From Halogeometricum sp. S3BR5-2 (GTDB lineage Archaea > Halobacteriota > Halobacteria > Halobacteriales > Haloferacaceae): 64,000 bases of DNA. Positions 33,385 through 42,296 of this stretch are shown in pieces. The stretch covers positions 372,001 to 436,000 of the forward strand of contig NZ_JAMQOQ010000002.1 of NCBI RefSeq assembly GCF_031624635.1. The letters are read 5' to 3'. Numbering within the stretch: the first letter of the stretch is position 1; every line of letters begins with the position of its first letter. The translations under genes and the position numbers were made by a program. The notes beneath the pieces were generated by a model. It saw only the letters and a program-made list of their open reading frames with translations. It was not told the DNA's origin and ran no database searches.

Positions 33385-34653
33385 ATGACGAACGCGCACG
33401 ACCGGCAGACCGCCGGGTTCAAAGAGCGCACGCGGGTCGCCGAGGCGCGCGAGACGCTCCTGTCGGCGGCGACGCCGCACGGACGGACCGAGCGGCTTCC
33501 CCTCGGGCGGGCCGACGGGCGGCCCATCGCGGAGACGGTGACCGCGCCGAACCCCGTCCCGAACTACGACCGCGCGGCGATGGACGGGTGGGCCGTCCGC
33601 GCCGAGGACACGTTCGGGGCGTCCGGCCGGTCGCCCGCGGTGCTCCGCCTCGTCGCCGACGAGGCCCAATCGACGCCCGACGCCGCTGTCGACTCCGGGG
33701 CGGCCGTCCGCGTCCACACGGGCAGCGAACTCCCGGCGGGCGCGGACGCGGTGGTGATGGTCGAACGCGCCGACGCTATCGGCTCCGAGTTGGAGGTGTT
33801 CGACGCCGTCACCGCCGGCGAGAACGTCGGCGAGACGGGCGAGGACGTGGCGGACGGCCAGCGACTGTTCGACCCGGGTCACCAACTCCGGCCCTCCGAC
33901 CTGGGCCTCCTGAAGTCCGTCGGCGTCGGCGAAGTGTCGGCGTACGACTACCCGACGGTCGGCGTGATTCCGACGGGCGAGGAACTCGTCCAGTCGGACC
34001 CCGACCCCGGCGAGATAATCGAAACGAACGGACTCACCGTCTCGCGCCTGGTCGAACGCTGGGGGGGCGTGGCGACGTACCGCGACGTGGTGACCGACGA
34101 CCCGAACGCCCTCCGCGCGGCCGTTCAACGCGACCTGACGAAGGACGTCGTCGTGACGACCGGCGGGTCCTCCGTGGGCGAACGCGACCTCATCCCCGAG
34201 GTGGTCTCCGAACTCGGCGAGGTGCTCGTCCACGGCGTCGCCCTCAAACCGGGCCACCCCGTCGCGCTCGGTATCGTCGAGGAGACGCCCGTCGTGATGC
34301 TTCCGGGCTACCCCGTCGCCTGCATCGTCAACGCCGTCCAGTTCCTCCGACCCCTCCTCAAGCGCGTGGGGCACCTCCCCGAGCGTCCGTTCCCGACGGT
34401 CGAAGCCCGCTTGCGGCGGAAGATTCCGAGCGAACCCGGGATTCGAACGTTCGCGCGCGTGCGACTCGACGACGCCGAGGACGCCGCCGACGGCGAGGGC
34501 GTCGAACGAACCGCCGAACCGACCCGCGCCGACGGGTCGGGCGTGCTCTCCTCGGTCGCCCTCGCGGACGGGTGGGTCGCCGTCCCGGAGGGGAGAGAGG
34601 GGTACGCCGAGGGCGAGACGGTGACCGTCGAGGGCTGGGAGTGGTCGGCGTGA
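33385..34653 (+). CDS. moeA1: Molybdopterin molybdenumtransferase MoeA (first paralogue)
   Basis: A 422-residue MoeA that inserts molybdenum into molybdopterin-AMP. Motifs are APNPVPNYDRAAMDGWAV, VRVHTGSELPAGADAVVMVE, VGVIPTGEEL with VVTTGGSSVGERDLIPEV, and HGVALKPGHPVALGIVEETPVVMLPGYPVACI. C-terminal domain IV is present. The ATG at 33385 is the natural domain start. A second MoeA follows with only a 28-codon bridging ORF between. One paralogue might handle Mo and one W, or different pterins. Confidence 0.94.
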   Translation: MTNAHDRQTAGFKERTRVAEARETLLSAATPHGRTERLPLGRADGRPIAETVTAPNPVPNYDRAAMDGWAVRAEDTFGASGRSPAVLRLVADEAQSTPDAAVDSGAAVRVHTGSELPAGADAVVMVERADAIGSELEVFDAVTAGENVGETGEDVADGQRLFDPGHQLRPSDLGLLKSVGVGEVSAYDYPTVGVIPTGEELVQSDPDPGEIIETNGLTVSRLVERWGGVATYRDVVTDDPNALRAAVQRDLTKDVVVTTGGSSVGERDLIPEVVSELGEVLVHGVALKPGHPVALGIVEETPVVMLPGYPVACIVNAVQFLRPLLKRVGHLPERPFPTVEARLRRKIPSEPGIRTFARVRLDDAEDAADGEGVERTAEPTRADGSGVLSSVALADGWVAVPEGREGYAEGETVTVEGWEWSA

Positions 34654-34736
34654 CTTCCGTCGGACGGCTTCTCGGCCGCGTCGCGGCCCGGCGTGTGACC
34701 GACGGCGTCACCCTCACCACGGGGTGGTTCGCGTGA
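34650..34736 (+). CDS. Bridging ORF between the two moeA genes (28 aa)
   Basis: A GTG-started 28-codon frame whose GTG overlaps the moeA1 stop (GTGA) and whose TGA overlaps the GTG of moeA2 (GTGA). Exact start-stop overlap at both ends matches the arrangement between mrpB and mrpC. The peptide (TSVGRLLGRVAARRV, then GVTLTTGW) is basic with no known function. It may be translated only to carry ribosomes into moeA2. A chance frame in stop-poor sequence is the alternative. Confidence 0.35.
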   Translation: MTSVGRLLGRVAARRVTDGVTLTTGWFA

Positions 34737-36628
34737 GCCGAAAGGAGTTCCGCGACCTGGCGGACCCGGTGGAAGCGCACGACGCCATCGCGAGTCTCGA
34801 TTTGGCGCCCGAAGCGGAGACGGTTCCGCTCCGCGAATCGAGGGGCCGCGTCCTCGCCGAGCGAATCGACGCCGAAATGGACGTACCCGGGTTCGACCGG
34901 GCGAGCATGGACGGCTACGCCGTCCGCGCCGAGGACACCTTCGGGGCCGGCGAGGGCTCCCCCCTCGAACTCGAACTCATCGGGGAGGTGCACGCGGGCG
35001 TGGAACCCGACGTGACCGTCGGGGACGGCGAGGCGGCGGAGATTTCGACGGGCGCCGTGATGCCCGACGGCGCCGACGCCGTCGTCATCGTGGAGCGAAC
35101 GGAGGAACGGGAGGGGAACGTGGTCGTCCGCGACGCCGTCGCGCCCGGCGACAGCGTGATGCTCGCGGGCGCGGACGTGGCCGCCGGCGCGCGCGCCCTC
35201 GGTCCGGGAACGCTCCTCACGCCGCGCGAAATCGGACTTCTCTCGGCGCTCGGCGTCGACGAGGTGCCCGTCCGGGGGAAACCCACCGTCGGCATCGTCT
35301 CCACCGGCGACGAACTCGTCCGGCCGGGAGAGCCGCTGAACAGCGACGCCGGGCAGATATACGACGTGAACAGCTACACCGTCGCCACCGGCGTCGAGGA
35401 GGCGGGCGGCGAGGTCCGGACGTACCCCCACGCCGGCGACGACTACGAGGAGATGGAGCGTCTGCTGGTGGAGGCGTCCGAGGAGTGCGACCTCGTCCTC
35501 TCCTCGGGGTCCACCTCGGCCTCCGCCGTCGACGTCATCTACCGCGTCATCGAGGAACGCGGCGAGTTGCTCCTCCACGGCGTCTCCGTCAAACCGGGCA
35601 AACCCATGCTCGTCGGGACGCTCGGCGAGGGCGAGTCGCCCTCGGCGTACGTCGGCCTGCCGGGCTACCCCGTCTCGGCGCTCACCATCTTCCGGACGTT
35701 CGTCGCCCCCGCGATTCGCCGCGCGGCCGGCCTGCCCGAACCGCGGACGGCGACCGTCTCGGGGTCGATGGCCGTCCGCGAGCGCTACGGCGAGGGCCGG
35801 ATGCGCCTCATGCCAGTCGGCCTCGTCGAGGACGAGGGCGGCGAGACGCTGGTCTACCCCGTCGACAAGGGGAGCGGCGCGACCACCTCCCTGGTCGAGG
35901 CCGACGGCGTGGTCGAGATTCACCCCGACACCGAGTACCTCGCGGAGGGCGAGTCCGTCGAGGTGCGCCTGTTCTCGCCGGACGTGCGCGCCCCGACGCT
36001 GCTCGCCGTCGGCGAGGACGACCCGGCGCTCTCGCGCCTCCTCGACCGACTCGACGCGCCGCGCTTCCTCCCGGTCGGCACGCGCGAGGGCCTCCGCCGC
36101 CTCCGGGGCGGCGTGCCGGACGTGGCCGTCGCCGCCGGCCCACTCGACCGGGATATCGACGGCGTCGAACTGGGTCGGTGGACCCGCGAGTGGGGCCTCG
36201 TCGTCCCCGCCGAGAATCCGCAGGAGGTGACCGGTCTCGCGGACCTCGTCGAACGCGACCTACGCTTCGTCAACCGCGGGACGGACTCCGGCCTCCGCTC
36301 CTCGCTCGAAGCGGCGCTCGCGGGCCTCGCCGAGGAACGGGGGGCCGAGCGCCGCGACCTCGCGGACGCGATTTCGGGCTACGAACTGACGACGAAGGCG
36401 ACGGAGAGTCCCGCGCGGGCCGTCCTGCGCGGGAAGGCGGACGCCGGTCTCGGCCTCCGGGTCACCGCCGAGCGCCTCGGGATGGCGTTCGTCCCCGTCG
36501 ACCGCGAACCCGTGCGCGTCCTCGCCAACCCCGAGCGAACGGGGAAATCCAGCGTCGAGGCGTTCGCCTCGGTGCTCGAATCGGCCGACGATTTGTTCGG
36601 TCAACTCGACGGATACGAAATCAATTGA
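34733..36628 (+). CDS. moeA2: MoeA with C-terminal periplasmic-binding-protein-like domain (second paralogue)
   Basis: A 631-residue fusion. Residues 1-405 are MoeA (VPGFDRASMDGYAV, STGAVMPDGADAVVIVE, VGIVSTGDELVRPGE, LSSGSTSASAVDVIY, HGVSVKPGKPMLVG, YVGLPGYPVSA). Residues from about 410 form a type-2 PBP/LysR-substrate-like domain (VPDVAVAAGPLDRDIDG, RFVNRGTDSGLRSSL, ADAGLGLRVTAERLGMAFVPV), as in archaeal and bacterial COG1910 proteins that bind molybdate or tungstate. The GTG at 34733 overlaps the bridging ORF. The binding domain may sense or deliver metal oxyanion. Confidence 0.93.
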   Translation: MSRKEFRDLADPVEAHDAIASLDLAPEAETVPLRESRGRVLAERIDAEMDVPGFDRASMDGYAVRAEDTFGAGEGSPLELELIGEVHAGVEPDVTVGDGEAAEISTGAVMPDGADAVVIVERTEEREGNVVVRDAVAPGDSVMLAGADVAAGARALGPGTLLTPREIGLLSALGVDEVPVRGKPTVGIVSTGDELVRPGEPLNSDAGQIYDVNSYTVATGVEEAGGEVRTYPHAGDDYEEMERLLVEASEECDLVLSSGSTSASAVDVIYRVIEERGELLLHGVSVKPGKPMLVGTLGEGESPSAYVGLPGYPVSALTIFRTFVAPAIRRAAGLPEPRTATVSGSMAVRERYGEGRMRLMPVGLVEDEGGETLVYPVDKGSGATTSLVEADGVVEIHPDTEYLAEGESVEVRLFSPDVRAPTLLAVGEDDPALSRLLDRLDAPRFLPVGTREGLRRLRGGVPDVAVAAGPLDRDIDGVELGRWTREWGLVVPAENPQEVTGLADLVERDLRFVNRGTDSGLRSSLEAALAGLAEERGAERRDLADAISGYELTTKATESPARAVLRGKADAGLGLRVTAERLGMAFVPVDREPVRVLANPERTGKSSVEAFASVLESADDLFGQLDGYEIN

Positions 36629-36693
36629 TTTCGGCCTCGCAAATAAGTCACTCAGCAAGAGTCTTTTTGTGGGATGAGACTAACCGACGGGGT

Positions 36694-37455
36694 ATGTCCC
36701 CTGCCCGTACCGTCCTGCACGTCGACGACGACCCGGACATGCTCGAACTCTCGGCGCTCTCCTTTCGCCGCGCGCACGGCGACGAGGTCGAGATTCTGAC
36801 GGCCTCCGACGCCGAAGAGGGTCTCACGCTGCTCGACTCCCACGCCGTCGACTGCATCATCAGCGACTCGCTGTGCCTCGCGGACGACACCGCCTTCATC
36901 GTCGCCGCGCGGCGGCGGAACGACCACGTGCCCATCATCTTCTACACGGCCAAGGAGTGGGACGCCGTCGCCCTCGACGCCCTCGAAGCGGACGTCTCGG
37001 AGTACGTCAGGAAGGCGGATGCCGACGGTATCGGGGCCGTCGTCGAACGCGCCCGCACGCTCGCCGGTACGGAGAGTCTGCCGGCCGTGACCGAGGCGCA
37101 ACTGTTCGAGGGGCGACCGTGCGACACCGTCGAGGAGGCCGTCGGGACGTTCCCCGCCGAAATCGAGGGCGGACCGTGGACCATCGTCGGCGTCCACGAC
37201 TGGGACGTCGACGACGAACTCGGGACGACCATCGCGCAGGTGCTCGAAGCGCACACCGGCGTCGACGCCCTCGAATCCGAACCGCTGTTCTCGTCGCTGG
37301 ACACCGACGCGTTGCAGACGATGCTCGAACCGCGGGGCGACGGCGTGCCCCGCTACGACATCTACGTCCGGTTCCCGTACGGACGGTACGAGGTGTCCGT
37401 CTCCAGCGACGGCTTCGTCGCCGTCCGTAAACTGCCGGAGACGGGCTACGAGTAG
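36694..37455 (+). CDS. Response regulator receiver fused to HalOD1 output domain
   Basis: A 253-residue two-domain protein. The receiver (residues 1-128) has the acidic pocket VDDDPDM, a candidate phosphoacceptor Asp in CIISDSLC, a Thr in FYTAKEW and Lys in YVRKAD. The C-terminal HalOD1 domain (about 160-253) carries IVGVHDWDVDDELGTT, EPLFSSLDTDALQTML and YDIYVRFPYGRYEVSV. HalOD1 is a haloarchaeal output domain of unknown biochemistry. An A/T-rich TTTTTGT-like box lies about 30 nt before the ATG. No partner kinase is in this window. Confidence 0.9.
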   Translation: MSPARTVLHVDDDPDMLELSALSFRRAHGDEVEILTASDAEEGLTLLDSHAVDCIISDSLCLADDTAFIVAARRRNDHVPIIFYTAKEWDAVALDALEADVSEYVRKADADGIGAVVERARTLAGTESLPAVTEAQLFEGRPCDTVEEAVGTFPAEIEGGPWTIVGVHDWDVDDELGTTIAQVLEAHTGVDALESEPLFSSLDTDALQTMLEPRGDGVPRYDIYVRFPYGRYEVSVSSDGFVAVRKLPETGYE

Positions 37456-37457
37456 GG

Positions 37458-38138
37458 TTACTCGCGGACGAACCCGCCGTCCGTGGCGATGCGACGGTTC
37501 CGCAGGTCGTCGAACGAGTCGACTCTGACGTCCGCGAGGACGCAGCGACCGCGGCGCTCCGGCGGGTGACGCTCGACGTGCAGGCCGTCGAGGCCGGCGT
37601 TCCACGCGGCGCCGATGTCGCTCGACCCGTCGCCGGCGAGGACTCCCCGTCCCTCGGTGGGGTCGACGCCCATCGCGCGCATCGCGTGGCGGACCGGCGC
37701 GGGGTCGGGCTTCCAGCCCAGTTCCTCGGTGCAGCAGACTACCTCGTCGAACCAGTCCCGGAGGTCGAGGTGGTCGATGACGGGGTCCGCGAGGAACTGT
37801 TGGCAGTGCGTGACGACGCCCACCGGTCGGTTCCCGACGACGTCGCGGAGGAGGCGGGCGGCGTCCTCGTGGAGGTACGTCGCCTCCGCGCGGGCCTGCG
37901 GGTCCTCGACGGCGTGGAACGCCGGCCAGAACTCCGCCGGGTCGATGTCCCACGCGCGCAGTTGCGGGTCGCGGGCGCCGCCGAGGCCGTGCCAGATGAC
38001 CTCGGCCTCGCGGTCGGTGAACTCCCGGCCGAGACTGTCGCCGACCCGGTCGAACACCTCGCGGGTGTACGACCAGTCGGCGTCGACGAGCGTCCCGTCG
38101 AGGTCGAACAGCCAGAAGTCGTATGCGTCGGAAACCAT
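37458..38138 (-). CDS. HAD superfamily hydrolase
   Basis: A 226-residue HAD phosphatase like phosphoglycolate phosphatase: motif I FDLDGTLVDADW, a helical cap (residues 18-90), motif II VVTHCQ, motif III WKPDPAPVRHAM, and motif IV VLAGDGSSDIGAAWNAGLDGL. These motifs hold the nucleophile Asp, Thr/Ser, Lys and Asp pair. Substrate unknown. It converges on the response-regulator gene, two nt apart. Confidence 0.9.
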   Translation of the reverse strand: MVSDAYDFWLFDLDGTLVDADWSYTREVFDRVGDSLGREFTDREAEVIWHGLGGARDPQLRAWDIDPAEFWPAFHAVEDPQARAEATYLHEDAARLLRDVVGNRPVGVVTHCQQFLADPVIDHLDLRDWFDEVVCCTEELGWKPDPAPVRHAMRAMGVDPTEGRGVLAGDGSSDIGAAWNAGLDGLHVERHPPERRGRCVLADVRVDSFDDLRNRRIATDGGFVRE

Positions 38139-38205
38139 CAGGAGACAGTGATAGGCATTCTCTCGCTTTATGCTTTTCGCCGTTACTGTCGGCTTACCCG
38201 AACGG

Positions 38206-38577
38206 TTAGTCGTCCGTTACTCGGATGCTCGACCCGAGGTACTTGTGGAGCGTCTCGCGCGCCGAATCCGCGTTGAACGGCGTCGGGTCGGCCTCGATTT
38301 CGGCCCGCAGCGCATCCACGTACGCCTCGTCGGCGCGCAACTCCCGGAACGACACCGACTCGACGGGGACCGACAGCCACCCCTCCGCGAGTTCGCGGGC
38401 GTGGCGTTCGTCGTTCACCTCGCCGCGCCAGAGGGCGTCGCGGAAGAACCGCCACTCCCCCTCGCCCGGTTCGTCGGCCGCCACCTCGACCACCGTCTCG
38501 AACGTCCGCGGGTCGGTACGGACGCCCGACTCGGCGTCGAGGCGGAACCGCACCCGGAAGACGTACGCGGCGTCCAC
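38206..38577 (-). CDS. LWR-salt family protein
   Basis: A 123-residue soluble, very acidic protein with the LWRGEVND motif (about residues 49-56) that names this haloarchaea-only family, followed by a helix of conserved acid residues (ARELAEGWLSVPVESVSFRELRADEAYVDAL). The N-terminal strand is AAYVFRVRFRLDAE. Function unknown. It starts 2 nt after the pterin dehydratase stop on the same strand, so they are co-transcribed. Confidence 0.85.
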   Translation of the reverse strand: MDAAYVFRVRFRLDAESGVRTDPRTFETVVEVAADEPGEGEWRFFRDALWRGEVNDERHARELAEGWLSVPVESVSFRELRADEAYVDALRAEIEADPTPFNADSARETLHKYLGSSIRVTDD

Positions 38578-38579
38578 GG

Positions 38580-38855
38580 CTATCGCTCGTCGTCGAAGAG
38601 GTCCGCGAGCCGGATGTCTTTCTCCGTGATGCCGCCCTCCTCGTGGCTCGTGAGGCGGACTTCGACCTCCTCGTAGCGGACGATAATCTCGGGGTGGTGG
38701 ACCTCCTCTTCGGCCACCTCGCCCACCTGCGTGGCGAACTCGATACCCTTCAGGTAGTCGTCGAACTCGTAGGTCTTCGTTATCTCGTCGCCGTCGCGCT
38801 CCCAGCCGTCGGGTAGGCGGTTCTGTATCTCGTCGTCCTCGAGTAGTTCGGCCAT
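38580..38855 (-). CDS. 4a-hydroxytetrahydrobiopterin dehydratase (PCD)
   Basis: A 91-residue pterin-4a-carbinolamine dehydratase with the E-x-x-x-H-H-P-E motif (EEEVHHPEI), whose two His residues are catalytic, plus DGWERDGDEITKTYEF and LTSHEEGGITEKDIRLA. Recycles oxidised pterin cofactors or acts in folate or molybdopterin pathways. Co-oriented with the LWR-salt gene and with the hemA gene upstream. Confidence 0.93.
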   Translation of the reverse strand: MAELLEDDEIQNRLPDGWERDGDEITKTYEFDDYLKGIEFATQVGEVAEEEVHHPEIIVRYEEVEVRLTSHEEGGITEKDIRLADLFDDER

Positions 38856-38915
38856 GGTGGTGCGTCGGACGCCGGCCGAATAACGTTTCTCCCCGTTTCG
38901 TCGGGATCCGCCCCG

Positions 38916-40283
38916 TCAGTCGTCCGAGAGGCTCTCCAAGACGTGCTGGGGGATGTCGGCGTCGTCGGGGACGTCCTCGGGGGCGCTCTCCGCGAGTCCC
39001 TCTCGGGGTCCGGACGGCCCGTCGAACGACGGTTCCTCGCCGCCGAAGTCGGGGTCGAACAGCGTCATCGCCGTCTGGATGGTGTCCCAGTCGTCCTCGA
39101 CGGCCGCCTCGCGGAGGCTCTTCGTCGGCGCCGACAGCAGTTGGCCGACGAGGGCGTCCGCGAGCGCGGACACCGTCTCGCGCTGCTCGTCGGTCAACTC
39201 GCCCTGCGCCTCCAGTTTCGACAGCGCCGTCTCCAGTTCGCGGCCCTTCACGCGCTCTGCGGCCTCGTACATCCCGCTGATGGCCTGGTCGGCGCGCTTG
39301 CGCTTGAAGGATTCGAGCAGTCGCTCGAACTCCTCGTCGATCATCGCCTCGACGCGCTCGGCGGCCTCGCGCCGGCGTTCGCGCGTCTCGTCGGTGACCG
39401 CCTCCAGCCCGTCGATGTCGTGGACGACGACGCCCGCCAGTCCGTCGACGTCGGGGTCGACGTCGCGCGGTTGGGCGATGTCGATGAGCGTCGTCTCGCC
39501 GCCCGTCTCGACGTGGGCGTGCGAGAGGACGTAGCCGGGGCTGCCGGTGGCCGAGATGACCACGTCGGCGGCCTCTATCGCCTCGTCGACGGCCGCGAGC
39601 GGAACCGCCCGCGCCGGCACGTCCACCTCGGCGGCCACGTGCTCGGCGTGCGGGACCGTGCGGTTGGCGACGACCAGTTCGGCGACGCCGGCGTCGGCCA
39701 GCGACTTCGCCGCCAGCGTGCCCATCTCGCCCGCGCCGACGACCAGCGCCGTCGACCCGGCCAGCGGCGTCTCCGACTCGGCGAGACGAACCGCCGCCGA
39801 CCCGAGGGAGACGGCGCCCTCGTTTATCTCGGTCTCGGTCCGGGCGCGTTCGCCGACGTGGACGGCCTTCGTCACCGCGTCGTCGAGCACTCGGCCGATG
39901 CCGCCCGCGCCGCGGGCGTCCTCGAAGGCGCGCTTGAGTTGGCCGAGTATCTGGTCCTCCCCGAGGACGAGCGATTCGAGCCCCGCCGCGACCCGCATCA
40001 GGTGGCGGAGGCTCTCCTCGTGGTCCATCTGGACGACGACGCCGTCGCGGACGTCGGGAGCGAAGTCGGAGAGCGCGCGCCGTCCGGCGGCCTGCGCGTC
40101 GGTGACGACGTACGCCTCCGCGCGGTTACACGTCTGCAGGACGAACGCCTCGGAGACGCCCTCGCGCGAGAGGAGGGTGCCGACGGCGGAGCGAACGTCC
40201 TCGCCGGACGCGGACTCTATCTCGTCGACGGTCGCGCGTTCGTGAGAGACGCGAACGCCGGAGATGACTCCTGCGCTCCTCAT
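38916..40283 (-). CDS. hemA: Glutamyl-tRNA reductase
   Basis: A 455-residue enzyme reducing Glu-tRNA to glutamate-1-semialdehyde, the first step to tetrapyrroles. N-terminal VLQTCNRAEAY has the catalytic Cys; the NADPH Rossmann site has ALVVGAGEMGTLAAKSLADAG; the C-terminal dimerisation helix is long and coiled (about residues 300-385). The C-terminal about 50 residues are an acidic haloarchaeal extension. Start overlaps the upstream sirC stop by 4 nt, implying coupled expression. Confidence 0.96.
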   Translation of the reverse strand: MRSAGVISGVRVSHERATVDEIESASGEDVRSAVGTLLSREGVSEAFVLQTCNRAEAYVVTDAQAAGRRALSDFAPDVRDGVVVQMDHEESLRHLMRVAAGLESLVLGEDQILGQLKRAFEDARGAGGIGRVLDDAVTKAVHVGERARTETEINEGAVSLGSAAVRLAESETPLAGSTALVVGAGEMGTLAAKSLADAGVAELVVANRTVPHAEHVAAEVDVPARAVPLAAVDEAIEAADVVISATGSPGYVLSHAHVETGGETTLIDIAQPRDVDPDVDGLAGVVVHDIDGLEAVTDETRERRREAAERVEAMIDEEFERLLESFKRKRADQAISGMYEAAERVKGRELETALSKLEAQGELTDEQRETVSALADALVGQLLSAPTKSLREAAVEDDWDTIQTAMTLFDPDFGGEEPSFDGPSGPREGLAESAPEDVPDDADIPQHVLESLSDD

Positions 40284-40939
40284 CGTTCACCTCCTCCAGT
40301 GTTACGTATCACTCGGTCTGCCTCTTGGCGGGCCTTGGATTTCCCCGTACGTAAAGCCTTCCAAACCCGCTCCGACCGCACGACGGCGCGCACCGCGTCC
40401 CGCCGTTCTCGGGGGGTGCGGTCGCTCTCCCGCAGTTCCGTTCGAAGCCGTCCCGTCAGGTCGGCCATCGCCCCCGCGCCCTCGAGTTCGGTCTCGATTC
40501 GCTCGCGCAGATGTTTCGCGAGGGCGGGACTCGCTCCGCCCGTCGAAATCGCGACCCGCACGTCGCCGTCCTCGACGGTGGCGGGGACGACGACGCTCCG
40601 GGCGTGGCGCTCCTCGTCGCCGCTCGCGTCCGCGCGGTTCACAAGCGCGCCGGCCTCCCGGGCGGCGCGTTCGGCGGCGTCGTTCACCGCCCCGTCGTCC
40701 GTCGCGGCGACGACTAACGCGGGGTCGTACCGGGCGACCCAGTCGGCCACCTCCGCGGGCGCCGGCGACGCCTCTATCAAGTCGGCGCCGCCGTAGTCGT
40801 CCGCCTCGAACTCGAACGACGGCGCGACGACGGTCACGTCCGCCTCGCGGGCGAAGCGCCGCGCCTTCCGCGCGCCGACGGCGCCGCCGCCGAAGACGAG
40901 CACCGATTCCTCCGTGAAGTCGTGGTACAGCGGTATCAC
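40280..40939 (-). CDS. Precorrin-2 dehydrogenase / sirohydrochlorin-type (SirC/CysG-N)
   Basis: A 219-residue NAD-dependent dehydrogenase turning precorrin-2 into sirohydrochlorin. N-terminal VLVFGGGAVGARKARRFAREA is the dinucleotide site; the loop NRADASGDEERHARSVV holds the expected active-site Asp; VRVAISTGGASPALAKHLRERIE is the C-terminal helix-rich domain. It overlaps hemA by 4 nt and follows the sirohaem decarboxylase by 94 nt. Whether it also inserts iron is uncertain. Confidence 0.93.
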   Translation of the reverse strand: MIPLYHDFTEESVLVFGGGAVGARKARRFAREADVTVVAPSFEFEADDYGGADLIEASPAPAEVADWVARYDPALVVAATDDGAVNDAAERAAREAGALVNRADASGDEERHARSVVVPATVEDGDVRVAISTGGASPALAKHLRERIETELEGAGAMADLTGRLRTELRESDRTPRERRDAVRAVVRSERVWKALRTGKSKARQEADRVIRNTGGGER

Positions 40940-41033
40940 CGATTTCGTTCCTCCCGCTCGCTCGTTCGTCTCTTTCCGTGTTCGCTCCCCTCCGCGTCCG
41001 CGCTTCCGTCCGCGTCCGTGGCTCTCACGCGAT

Positions 41034-42125
41034 TCACTCCGTGTTCGCCTCGGCCCGTTCGTCCATTCTGATTCCCGTCTTCTTCAGGATGCGCGTCGAG
41101 AACAGCGTGTCCCAGTCGCCCTGCTCTTCGGCCGTGGTCCGCGGGCCGACGTCCCAGTGCTCGGCCATCACCTCGCGGACCCGTTCGATGCGCTCCTCGC
41201 TCTCCGCCTCGGAGCGCCCGTGCGTCATGGCGAAGAAGTTGTACGGCCAGACGCCCTCGTGGCGGGGCCGCCGGTAGCAGTGCGTCACGAAGTCCAGGGA
41301 GGCGACGGCGGGGCCGACGTCCTCGACCGCGTCGTCGGGAACGTCCCAGACGGTCATCCCGTTCTCGGTGTAGCCGAGAGCGTAGTGGTTCGGGATGACG
41401 CCCACCCGGCGAATCTTCCCTTCCAGTTCGAACCGCTTTATCGTCCGGACGACCCAGTCGGTCTCCGCGCCCAGCGCCGCCGCCACGTCGGCGTACGGCG
41501 TCTCCGTCACCGGAAGGCCGCCCTGAATCTCCAACACGAGGTCGCGTTCGGCGGGCGTCAGCGTCCGGCGGTCCTCGGGTTCCACGTCGGGTCCGAGATG
41601 CGAGAGGTCCACGTCGCCCGCCGGAATCGGGCCGTCGAGCATGAACTTCGCCTCGACGCGGAACTCGTCCTGCTTCGGGAGGTTGTACGTCTCTTGGCCC
41701 GTCTCCGCCTCTATCTCCGCGAGCACCTCGTCGACGCGGTCCTCGTCGGCGACGCTCACGACGAACCACATGTTGAGGTGTGGGTGTTCGCGCTCGTAGT
41801 TGTGTGCGACCTCCCGGTGGGCGTTCACCAGTTCCGCCACCTCCTCGAAGCGGTCCTCGGGGGCGTGCATGGCGACCAGCGTCGCCGTGCCGCCTATCTC
41901 CTCGGCGTTGACGAGGGCGCCGAAGCGCGTCAGCACGCCCGCCTCGTCGAGGGCGCGGACGCGGTCGAGGAGGTCCGCGGCGCTCACGTCGACTCCGCGT
42001 TCTCGAAGCGCCGCCGCGGCCGGTTCGAACGGCCGCTCGACCGCGGGGAACCCTCCTTGGAAGGCGTTGACGACGGCTCGGTCGAGGTCCGTCAACTCGG
42101 CTCTGTCGACGTCGGCCCTGCTCAT
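41034..42125 (-). CDS. ahbAB: Sirohaem decarboxylase, fused AhbA-AhbB type
   Basis: A 363-residue protein made of two related Lrp/AsnC-like halves (about 1-175 and 185-345). Each has a winged-helix DNA-binding-like start (ADLLDRVRALDEAGVLTRFG; YADVAAALGAETDWVVRTIKRFELEGKIRRVG) and a sirohaem-type core (EHPHLNMWFVVSV; GVWPYNFFAMTHGR). AhbA and AhbB decarboxylate sirohaem to 12,18-didecarboxysirohaem in the alternative haem pathway. Their fusion, and clustering with sirC and hemA, support this role over gene regulation. Confidence 0.88.
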   Translation of the reverse strand: MSRADVDRAELTDLDRAVVNAFQGGFPAVERPFEPAAAALRERGVDVSAADLLDRVRALDEAGVLTRFGALVNAEEIGGTATLVAMHAPEDRFEEVAELVNAHREVAHNYEREHPHLNMWFVVSVADEDRVDEVLAEIEAETGQETYNLPKQDEFRVEAKFMLDGPIPAGDVDLSHLGPDVEPEDRRTLTPAERDLVLEIQGGLPVTETPYADVAAALGAETDWVVRTIKRFELEGKIRRVGVIPNHYALGYTENGMTVWDVPDDAVEDVGPAVASLDFVTHCYRRPRHEGVWPYNFFAMTHGRSEAESEERIERVREVMAEHWDVGPRTTAEEQGDWDTLFSTRILKKTGIRMDERAEANTE

Positions 42126-42296
42126 GGTCGACTCTCGGAAGTCCGCGAGGATAAGCGTCTCGGAGCGGGCGGTCGGGCCCCTCGGAGAAGGTGGTTCACT
42201 ACCTCGTCTCAGACGACACCGAACCGAAAACGTGCGGTTAGCTATAGGCGAACGCGGCGCCGGCCTCGACTCGCCGCCCCCGTCCCTGTCGCCTCG

